Assembly (NCBI GenBank): GCA_911728455.2
Contig: OU452239.1
Coordinates: forward strand, 951,986-1,015,985
Direction of reading: 5' to 3'
Length of the DNA stretch: 64,000 nucleotides
Source of the DNA: Marthasterias glacialis
Taxonomy: Eukaryota > Echinodermata > Asteroidea > Forcipulatida > Asteriidae
Shown: positions 62,801-64,000 of the stretch, piece by piece
Position numbering within the stretch: the first letter of the stretch is position 1
Layout: every line of letters begins with the position of its first letter
Notes under the pieces: model-generated
The model's input: only the letters and a program-made list of their open reading frames with translations
Database searches by the model: none
Told to the model about the DNA's origin: nothing
Program-made: the position numbers and the translations under genes

Positions 62801-64000
62801 CACCTCAATCCACGGCTAACACGCGTGTAAAAAGTATTTGCGAAATTGTCTCTGACAAAATGGCACGATCTCAAACAGCGCCCTCGTTGAGGTCAAAGAA
62901 GAATTCATTATGTTTGGCGTGTTCTAGTGTGAAAGCTTGGCATCATCACTTTGAGGTTGGAGAATCAAGGTGAACAGTGTGGTCGGCTAATAATAATAAT
63001 AATAATACAAGCATTTATAAAGAACATTTTTCCATTGGTTGCAATGCGCTGAGAATAATAATTGCAGAGAGGAGCGAGGAGCAGTGCATTGAGCTAGAAA
63101 CTTAAGATAAAAATAGGTAGGACTTGAGTTTACATTTGAATAGATGAACAGAGTTGCAAGTGTGAATGCTGAGTGGTAGTGAGTTCCAATTCCAGTTGAT
63201 TTTTGAATTTTTTTTCTTTTTCATTACAGCAAACTTCCTACCTACTGGGTTTGCTGTCCGATGCTGGGAGACCCATCTTGCTTACCGGGGAAGGCGGTTG
63301 TGGAAAGACAGCCATTGTCAATGACAGGATTCGAACCGTCTGCTCTGGAGAGGTGGCTGAAGTGTTGTCCCTCTCTGTCACCACAAACAGGTAAGTAACA
63401 TAAATCCGCCTGATTGGTCACAGTACATAAGGGACGAATGCGAAATTAAACAAGCGGTAACTCAGGGTAAGTGTCTAGGATTTACAGGGTTTTCCCGAGG
63501 TAAAACAAACTTGCATACGAACAATGAAGCTATGAATAGTCTTCCAGACCTTAAGGTCAACTTGGCACAGGCGGGTCATAAAAAAACATTCAGCTTGAAT
63601 GGACCAACTTGGTCCTAACAAAAGACTGTCCTCACATTGGAGTTGTGTAAATATAGGATTAAAGGTTTAGCAATCATTCCACACTGAGCGTTTATAAACA
63701 CTGCTCCAGGAATCAATTCTGAATCCATTGACCCGTAGATAATCAGCTCATTATAGACCCACTACCTTTTTACATCGAAAAACCCCTTAAAACCAAGACA
63801 CTTACCTGGAGTACCGTTTGTTTTATTTCGCATTCATCCCTAAACAATGTTCCTGCCGGGGGCCCATGTAGCACTTATTTCTGCATAACAATAAACATTT
63901 ATTATTTACTGCCTTGCAAATCAAAAAAAATTCCAACAGACTGTATACTGTTGGAATGAATACATAATTGATAACTTTTTTTACCCTCGCCAGATTCACT
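19033..64000 (+). CDS. dnhd1: DNHD1-like dynein heavy chain, N-terminal about 3,020 residues (continues beyond the right edge)
   Basis: Fifty-three complete exons plus the first 7 nt of a 54th (acceptor at 63993) were placed by hand. They total 9,060 coding nt in one frame. The start ATG has AAG before it and G after it, and the protein opens MEVDERLRFLETRI, like axonemal dynein N-termini. Order of parts: tail, linker, AAA1, AAA2, AAA3; these are annotated separately with their exons. AAA1 lacks both Walker motifs while AAA2 and AAA3 keep theirs. That loss, plus long Ser/Lys/Glu insertions around the linker, argues for DNHD1, a divergent dynein-like protein needed for sperm flagella in mammals, over a conventional DNAH motor. 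The paralogue name comes from memory and a search should settle it. AAA3 is reached near residue 2,984, later than in DNAH proteins (about 2,500), because of the insertions. Confidence 0.72.
19803..19977. mobile_element. MITE-like element, TAGACCTTRTGCA family
   Basis: The ends read AATAGACCTTATGCACATGA and the reverse complement of CAATGCATAAGGTCTAT. A longer relative is at 37562-38032. It sits just inside dynein intron 2, starting about 20 bp from the donor. Confidence 0.65.
19990..20145 (+). repeat. SINE-C, tRNA-headed
   Basis: The head carries GGTAGTCTAGTTGGTAAGAC (A-box region) and GGGTTCGAATCCCATCC (B-box). It is followed by the family tail TTTTTTTCACAGGA and the ACACACATTGGT word. Other copies are at 39191-39305, 39685-39870 (minus) and 44255-44400. 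Confidence 0.75.
20958..21120 (+). repeat. SINE-B body fragment
   Basis: Contains CAAGACATTTAACTATAATT, AATGGGTGCCTGCAAGGG and CTCCTAAGGAGTTGAGATGG, matching the 3' half of the copy at 39311-39625. The head is missing. Confidence 0.6.
22116..22350 (-). repeat. SINE-A copy
   Basis: The minus-strand copy has a degraded B-box (ATTTCGAATCCCGC), the body word CAATCAGGTAAGGACTGAAA and the 3' words CATAGGGTTCTTGGCTAGTA read in reverse. It lies in dynein intron 5. Confidence 0.75.
23440..23600. repeat. Dispersed repeat I
   Basis: Contains CCCCTGGTCATTGCCTCGG and CCTTGGAAATATTCCAATAG, also seen at 7900-7960. Related words (GGGCACCAAGGC) occur near 15200 and 20410. The class is unknown and it is non-coding. 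Confidence 0.6.
24235..24440 (-). repeat. SINE-B fragment
   Basis: Minus-strand body with words complementary to the 39.3-kb copy: AGCATTCCTGAAACCATCTC, TATGCAGCACCGGCAACCAA and the CCATTTACTCCTGGGTGATG segment. It lies in dynein intron 8. Confidence 0.65.
27232..27424. mobile_element. Fold-back MITE J (GCTTAAGCA family)
   Basis: The left end is CACAGAGCTGCTTAAGCACA and the right end is AAGCAGCTCTGTGAAATTAG. Inside is the word GGTTACCAGCCAAAATACCA. Relatives lie at 6411-6580, 25905-26030, 42833-42910, 45505-45680, 45762-45955, 45955-46133, 48655-48835 and 48837-49027. It is the commonest repeat in the window. Confidence 0.8.
27513..27690. repeat. Dispersed repeat H, second copy
   Basis: Inverted relative of 9936-10108, with CTCATGCCCTGTTGAGTTGG, GCCCTTGTACAATTTCTCTG and TTGGCCAGCAAAGGCCTG. 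It lies in dynein intron 12. Confidence 0.7.
28335..28560 (-). repeat. SINE-D, tRNA-headed
   Basis: The minus-strand B-box appears as GGATTTGAACCTGTGACCTC on the plus strand, followed by CAAGCTATCTAGCCCTAATG, AGTCAGAAGCCATTTAAC and TACAACCTGGGAAGC. Copies are at 35795-35985, 47330-47605 and, as a plus-strand fragment, 60580-60700. Confidence 0.8.
28990..29290. repeat. Dispersed repeat E
   Basis: Shares CGGGATTTTTGTTGTTGTTG-like sequence, CCCCCTGGCGGGATTCTTTT and GGCGGAATTG with 46285-46390. It lies in dynein intron 14 and shows no coding capacity. Confidence 0.6.
29594..30010. repeat. About 113-bp tandem array, four copies, upstream of dynein exon 16
   Basis: Units start near 29594, 29704, 29819 and 29934, each with GTGGATGACATTGAATGG and GACAGTAGGAGGGTTGACCG. 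The array ends about 65 bp before exon 16. The same unit appears at 13876-14070 and 56075-56300. Confidence 0.9.
31196..31440 (+). repeat. Dispersed repeat G (second copy at 44488-44705)
   Basis: Both copies share CTTGTGTTATTTAAGATCCA, CACAAATTGCATACCGCCCT, TGGCTGCTGTCTTTCAACAC and GGGGTATACCAGGGGTGAGG. This copy is in dynein intron 17. Non-coding and of unclassified origin. Confidence 0.8.
32034..32091. repeat. (ATT)n microsatellite
   Basis: About 58 bp of perfect TTA/ATT triplets, ending 24 bp before dynein exon 19. It may influence the polypyrimidine tract of that acceptor. Confidence 0.95.
32460..32690. mobile_element. Half-copy of the 14.65-15.2 kb palindromic element
   Basis: Shares GAGAAGTCCCC, CGGCCGATTTCCTACC, CAGTTCTTTTCAGAACTAAG and AATCACATGGTGTTACC with the PROSER3-intron copy. 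It lies in dynein intron 19. Confidence 0.7.
32976..33260. mobile_element. Fold-back element with 42-bp terminal inverted repeats
   Basis: The left end starts TTATATAACACCCAAGTATA, and TTTGTCATTTGATTGGAGGA ends the repeat. The right end is the near-exact reverse complement, finishing GTTATATAA. It lies within dynein intron 20, 35 bp after exon 20. No open frame is convincing. Confidence 0.75.
33735..34070 (+). repeat. 21-bp minisatellite, 16 copies, spanning the exon 21 splice donor
   Basis: The unit AAGTACCTCACTGACCAGGT (plus A) repeats 16 times without indels. The first unit completes exon 21 (FTKYLTDQ), and its CAG|GTAAAG is the expected donor at 33752|33753. Every later unit repeats the same donor (copy 5 has CTG instead of CAG) and encodes KYLTDQV in frame. 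The frame closes at TAA 34074-34076. The outermost copy runs into GTAAAGTAAGG, probably the ancestral intron start. Only the dynein strand is meaningful; the antisense frame is a shadow. Confidence 0.97.
34325..34371 (+). repeat. Direct repeat duplicating the acceptor of dynein intron 21
   Basis: The 22-nt stretch beginning AAATCTTGTTTGTTAAAGGT occurs at 34325 and again at 34350. The second copy supplies the acceptor used for exon 22 (34368). Use of the first would put an in-frame TAA two codons later. Confidence 0.85.
35795..35985 (-). repeat. SINE-D copy
   Basis: Contains GGAGTTGAACCTGCATCCTT, CCAACTGAGCTATCTAGCCC, GTCAGAAGCCATTTAACCTG and TACAACCTGGGAAGC, as in the 28.3-kb copy. Confidence 0.8.
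36208..36440. mobile_element. Fold-back element K, diverged copy
   Basis: Related to 39890-40142 through GGGCCCCATTTCAGCAAGTG, TTTCCCAGTGATAGCAATGG, AAATGGCGTCCAGTGGGATT and GAGTTCCCCATCTTGCGC. The left terminus is eroded. Confidence 0.7.
36984..37375 (+). repeat. SINE-B, near full length
   Basis: The tRNA-like head with a long variable region begins ATGCCGTGGCCTAGTGG and reaches the B-box GGGTTCGAGTCCC. The body has AAGCAAGACACTTAACCATT and AACCCAGTGACACTTATCAC, with a tail of TATAAGACTCCGGT and (ATT)n. The head resembles a Leu- or Ser-type tRNA. Confidence 0.85.
37562..38032. mobile_element. TIR element, TAGACCTTRTGCA family, longer copy
   Basis: The left end is ATATAGACCTTGTGCATGTG and the right end is TTGCACAAGGTCTATAG. 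Inner arms GATGATCACC and GGTGATCACC also pair. No coding capacity. Confidence 0.65.
38084..38415. mobile_element. Fold-back element with about 21-bp perfect ends
   Basis: Starts AGCAAGTTCGATCAAGGACC and ends with the exact reverse complement. Inner words TAGTCGAC, ACTAGTCTAA and TAGTCGAACTATGG form further imperfect repeats. 332 bp, non-coding. Confidence 0.75.
39191..39305 (+). repeat. SINE-C copy
   Basis: Head GGTTGTCTAGTGGTTAAGAT and GTGGGTTCGAATCCCACC, then GTGGAGTTTTTTCCACAGCG. It is immediately followed by SINE-B at 39311, forming a composite. Confidence 0.75.
39311..39650 (+). repeat. SINE-B copy with alternative body
   Basis: Head GAGTGGCCAAGCGGTTTAGC through GTGTGGGTTCGATTCCTGG, then CCTTGAGCAAGACACTATAA, CACCCAGGAGTAAATGGGTA and AAGGAGTGTAAAATGGTTAT. 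Shorter relatives are at 20958, 24235, 53586 and 59537. Confidence 0.8.
39685..39870 (-). repeat. SINE-C copy, minus strand
   Basis: Plus-strand words CATACACTGATGTGTGTTAA, TGGGTGGGATTCGAACCCAC and TGTCTTACCAACTAGACTAC mark the tail, B-box and A-box in that order. Confidence 0.8.
39890..40142. mobile_element. Fold-back element K, intact copy
   Basis: The ends read ATTATAGAGCGCCGTAGGCG and CGCCTACGGCGCTCTATAAT, perfect reverse complements extending at least 34 bp. Inner GGGCGCCATTTCGGCAAGTG pairs with CACTTGCCGAAATGGCGTCC. A diverged copy is at 36208. It lies in dynein intron 24. Confidence 0.85.
40261..53498 (+). CDS. dnhd1: DNHD1-like exons 25-39: linker (DHC_N2 type) with large insertions
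   Basis: Exons: 40261-40480, 41063-41216, 41671-41834, 42164-42337, 43893-43919, 46983-47192, 47822-47957, 49173-49316, 49724-49878, 50082-50277, 50921-51150, 51746-51860, 52211-52429, 52846-53026, 53390-53498; residues about 1,385-2,196. Linker landmarks are LSNPAMRTRHWKQL, the IFSGTD segment, RFPRFYFLSMEDVLHIV and SFEWRSHLRYIWNESN. Exon 28 is a Ser/Gly/Arg-rich insertion containing KRASVSS, a basophilic-kinase-like site. Exons 34-38 add a long, probably disordered stretch rich in Ser, Gly, Gln and Lys/Glu (GKDERKG, RLEKEKRKKE) that conventional dyneins lack. The linker normally swings to make the power stroke. The insertions sit between its C-terminal parts and AAA1. Confidence 0.75.
40508..40925 (-). 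repeat. SINE-B copy, full length
   Basis: In reverse it carries tail words (CAGTTCTTATATAGCACTTT), body (GTGCATTACACAACACACGG) and head (GACCGGGATTCGAACTCAAA then CGCTCGGCCACGACACG). It begins 28 bp after dynein exon 25. Confidence 0.85.
42338..43892 (+). other. Dynein intron 28
   Basis: Holds a partial MITE J (42833-42910), a compact inverted repeat (42960-43093) with GGGCCCAATTTCAAAGCGCT against a matching ATGAAATTGGGCCC end, and the THAP-remnant TIR element at 43178-43654. No extra exon is evident before the microexon. Confidence 0.5.
43178..43654 (-). mobile_element. TIR DNA transposon remnant with a THAP-domain fragment
   Basis: The 27-bp ends are exact reverse complements (AATACACCGATCCAGTAGGC...). 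On the minus strand from 43454, the frame MVKRCLYFNCNSDSRYPDKR continues to FWPFPKP, matching the N-terminal half of a THAP zinc finger (M-V-x-x-C-x4-C then F-x-x-F-P). The second metal-ligand half is degraded. THAP domains occur in P-element-like and Kolobok transposases, so this is probably an internally deleted relative. A related end fragment lies near 52014-52145. Confidence 0.6.
43893..43919 (+). CDS. dnhd1: 27-nt microexon of the dynein gene (exon 29)
   Basis: An AAAG acceptor at 43892 and GTAAGT donor at 43920 bound nine codons, DSDLIREIY. The microexon is phase 0 at both sides, so inclusion or skipping keeps the frame between exons 28 (ends 42337) and 30 (starts 46983). Without it the flanking 4.6-kb interval contains no exon. 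The polypyrimidine tract is weak. Confidence 0.5.
44255..44400 (+). repeat. SINE-C copy with poly-G
   Basis: Contains GGGTATGAATCCCACCCGAG, GTGGATTTTTTTCACAGGAC, a run of about 16 G, and TTGACACACATCGATGTATA. The B-box is mutated (GGGTATGAATCCC). Confidence 0.7.
44488..44705 (+). repeat. Dispersed repeat G, second copy
   Basis: Matches 31196-31440 across CTTGTGTTATTTAAGATCCA, ATTGCATACCGCCCTAAGCC and GGGGTATACCAGGGGTGAGG. Confidence 0.8.
45505..46133. mobile_element. Cluster of three MITE J copies
   Basis: Copies at about 45505-45680, 45762-45955 and 45955-46133. Each has a TTTCATA-GCTGCTT or TTCATATCGCTACTTAAG left end and an AAGCAG-CTATGAAATTGGG type right end, plus GGCTGGTAACCTT inside. 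The last two abut with almost no spacer. Confidence 0.75.
47330..47605 (-). repeat. SINE-D copy
   Basis: Plus-strand words GGGATTTGAACCTGTAACCT, CAACTGACCAATCTAGCTCC, GTCAGAAGCCATTCAACCTG, TAGCCAGGGATCATACCC and GGCAGTACAGGGATCACC match the other SINE-D copies. This is the most complete. Confidence 0.8.
48050..48415 (-). repeat. SINE-B copy
   Basis: Reverse-orientation tail with ATT triplets, then CCGGGGTAAACCTCTACTCT, CGGGATTCGAACCCACACTC (B-box) and CCGCTTGGCCATGACAC (A-box end). It lies in dynein intron 31. Confidence 0.8.
48655..49027. mobile_element. Two adjacent MITE J copies
   Basis: The first spans 48655-48835 and the second 48837-49027, head to tail. The second has clear ends CAGTTTCATAGAGCTACTTA and AGCAGCTCTATGAAATTGGG. 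Dynein exon 32 starts 146 bp later. Confidence 0.8.
50281..50640. repeat. 29-bp minisatellite filling dynein intron 34
   Basis: About 11 clear copies of CAAGCTTACATTATAGCTAA plus TCCCAGTTT, some shortened to 28 bp. Diverged copies (AGTTTCTAGCTTGCATTT and similar) continue to about 50915, next to the acceptor of exon 35. The array starts directly at the donor of exon 34. Confidence 0.93.
51244..51477 (+). repeat. SINE-A copy, plus strand
   Basis: Head GGGTTGGCGTAGTGGTATCT (A-box) and CCCGGTTCGAATCCCGCCGG (B-box), body TTTTCAGTCCCTACCTGATT and TAAAACTGAAACTTCC, end GGGGTTCTTGGCTAGTATAG. The best-preserved copy of this family. Confidence 0.85.
53586..54195. repeat. Two SINE-B derived fragments in dynein intron 39
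   Basis: 53586-53830 is minus strand (GGGCCTCCAGCATTCCTGAA, ACCGGGATTCGAACCCACAC). 53860-54195 is plus strand (GTGTGTTGTGTAATGCATAG, CACAGCACCTTGTAAACCCT). They meet head to head. Confidence 0.7.
54301..58520 (+). CDS. dnhd1: DNHD1-like exons 40-46: degenerate AAA1 module
   Basis: Exons: 54301-54444, 54787-54916, 55652-55996, 56413-56517, 57156-57278, 57509-57568, 58329-58520; residues about 2,197-2,563. Fold landmarks are conserved: FDYGFEYMGSG, LTPMTERVFLSMGQAI, LYLFNCS, GLASTGAWVCF, and LEEM near the end. The nucleotide-binding residues are not. Where dyneins have GPAGTGKTE, this has GPSWNGRLE (about residues 2,242-2,250). Where they have CFDEFNRI, it has CFNNLSHI (D and E both replaced by N at about 2,294-2,295). 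AAA1 is the site that powers dynein movement, so ATP hydrolysis here is unlikely. The frame is open and phases agree, so this is not a pseudogene. Confidence 0.8.
56075..56300. repeat. About 116-bp tandem repeat, two to three copies
   Basis: Units near 56134 and 56250 carry CACAGTGGA, TATTGAATGG and CAGACGGTAGGAGGGTTGAC. Same family as 29594-30010. In dynein intron 42. Confidence 0.8.
57944..58100 (+). repeat. SINE-B head and partial body
   Basis: CGTGTCGTGGCCGGGTGGTT (A-box region), GTGTGGGTTCGAGTCCCGGT (B-box) and CCTTGAGCAAGGCACTTAAG. Truncated after AATTGCTTCG. Confidence 0.8.
58522..58960 (-). mobile_element. Non-LTR retrotransposon fragment, C-terminal end of ORF2
   Basis: The minus-strand frame contains PKAILYGELSSGSRPIG, YLRFQDVCRRDMRQAGMEAA, DRSAWRQTLAAG and FVCANCGRDCHARIGLLSHS, the classic tail of LINE ORF2 proteins with a terminal Cys/His zinc motif. 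The reverse transcriptase itself is absent, so this is a truncated dead copy. It begins right after dynein exon 46, antisense to the gene. Confidence 0.75.
59225..62482 (+). CDS. dnhd1: DNHD1-like exons 47-52: AAA2 module with intact P-loop
   Basis: Exons: 59225-59436, 59966-60123, 60325-60550, 61093-61401, 61998-62168, 62354-62482; residues about 2,563-2,964. Exon 48 encodes IIAGPAGCGKSECIKTL, a full Walker A (about 2,638-2,645). Exon 49 encodes TLHLDGGIDP, with Asp at the Walker B position (about 2,721), then LVLANNERIHVPDNLRVFWE, matching the dynein AAA2 segment ending in FE. LASLSPSVLSQTGLLSMD corresponds to the ASPATVSRCGM region. AAA1-to-AAA2 P-loop spacing is near 396 residues, about 100 more than usual, because of Ser/Thr-rich exons 45-47. 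In motor dyneins AAA2 binds ATP without turnover. Confidence 0.8.
59537..59745 (+). repeat. SINE-B body fragment
   Basis: GACACTTGTGTCCCTGAGCA, CACCCAGGAGTAAATGGGTA and TGAGGAGTTGAAATTGTTTC match the 39.3-kb copy. The head is missing. Confidence 0.7.
60580..60700 (+). repeat. SINE-D fragment, plus strand
   Basis: AGGTTGTATTGTAAACGTGG, GATCCCTGGCTACACAGCAG and TATGGCTTCTGACTGGCACC are reverse complements of words in the minus-strand SINE-D copies. Confidence 0.75.
63230..64000 (+). CDS. dnhd1: DNHD1-like exons 53-54: start of AAA3 with intact P-loop
   Basis: Exon 53 (63230-63390) encodes QTSYLLGLLSDAGRPILLTG then EGGCGKTAIVND, a complete Walker A at about residues 2,984-2,991. It ends in phase 2 at GTAAGT. 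The next exon begins at 63994 after TTACCCTCGCCAG, and its 7 visible nt extend the frame (R-F-T). AAA3 is a regulatory ATPase site in dyneins. The rest of the ring, the stalk and the microtubule-binding domain lie beyond the window. Confidence 0.8.

Noticed and set aside
62247..62803. Minus-strand frames opposite dynein exon 52
   Set aside because: Antisense shadows with no family resemblance.
1..64000. CRISPR arrays, operons, phage or plasmid features
   Set aside because: The window is spliced eukaryotic DNA; its tandem arrays lack the repeat-spacer structure of CRISPR.

Overview
This is intron-rich metazoan nuclear DNA: long introns, canonical GT-AG junctions, several tRNA-headed SINE families, many fold-back MITE-like elements and minisatellites. 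I see no prokaryotic or organellar features. The gene content (a Bsx-type homeobox gene and two ciliary-type genes) together with the repeat style suggests a marine invertebrate deuterostome, most likely an echinoderm. That assignment is an inference; no species can be named from the sequence alone.

Layout. (1) 695-3350, minus strand: first two coding exons of a brain-specific-homeobox-like gene. The homeodomain is interrupted exactly between residues 44 and 45, and the last exon lies off the left edge. (2) 3.4-6.6 kb: intergenic, with SINE pieces. (3) 6675-15915, minus strand: a nine-exon gene model of 876 codons, all splice phases compatible, resembling PROSER3 (proline and serine rich protein 3). 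Its last intron holds a 104-bp minisatellite. (4) 15.9-19.0 kb: the head-to-head interval between this gene and the next, with an X-box-like site and a 201-bp hairpin. (5) 19033-64000, plus strand: 53 complete exons and the start of a 54th of a very large dynein heavy chain, about 3,020 residues from the N-terminus into AAA3. The best match is DNHD1 (dynein heavy chain domain-containing protein 1). All 53 junctions were placed by hand and keep one reading frame.

The dynein exons encode, in order, a tail (DHC_N1 type), a linker (DHC_N2 type) carrying Ser/Gly-rich and Lys/Glu-rich insertions, an AAA1 module whose Walker A and Walker B residues are both lost, an AAA2 with intact P-loop and acidic Walker B residue, and an AAA3 with intact P-loop. 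This looks like a dynein-shaped protein with a dead primary motor site.

The most unusual structure is at 33735-34070. Sixteen copies of a 21-bp unit each carry the 5' splice site of dynein intron 21. Each copy adds seven in-frame codons, so all 16 donors are phase-equivalent. The acceptor end of the same intron is also duplicated. Other structures worth attention are an intron built wholly from a 29-bp minisatellite, a terminal-inverted-repeat element with a THAP zinc-finger remnant, and a possible alternative acceptor adding 50 codons with a hydrophobic stretch.
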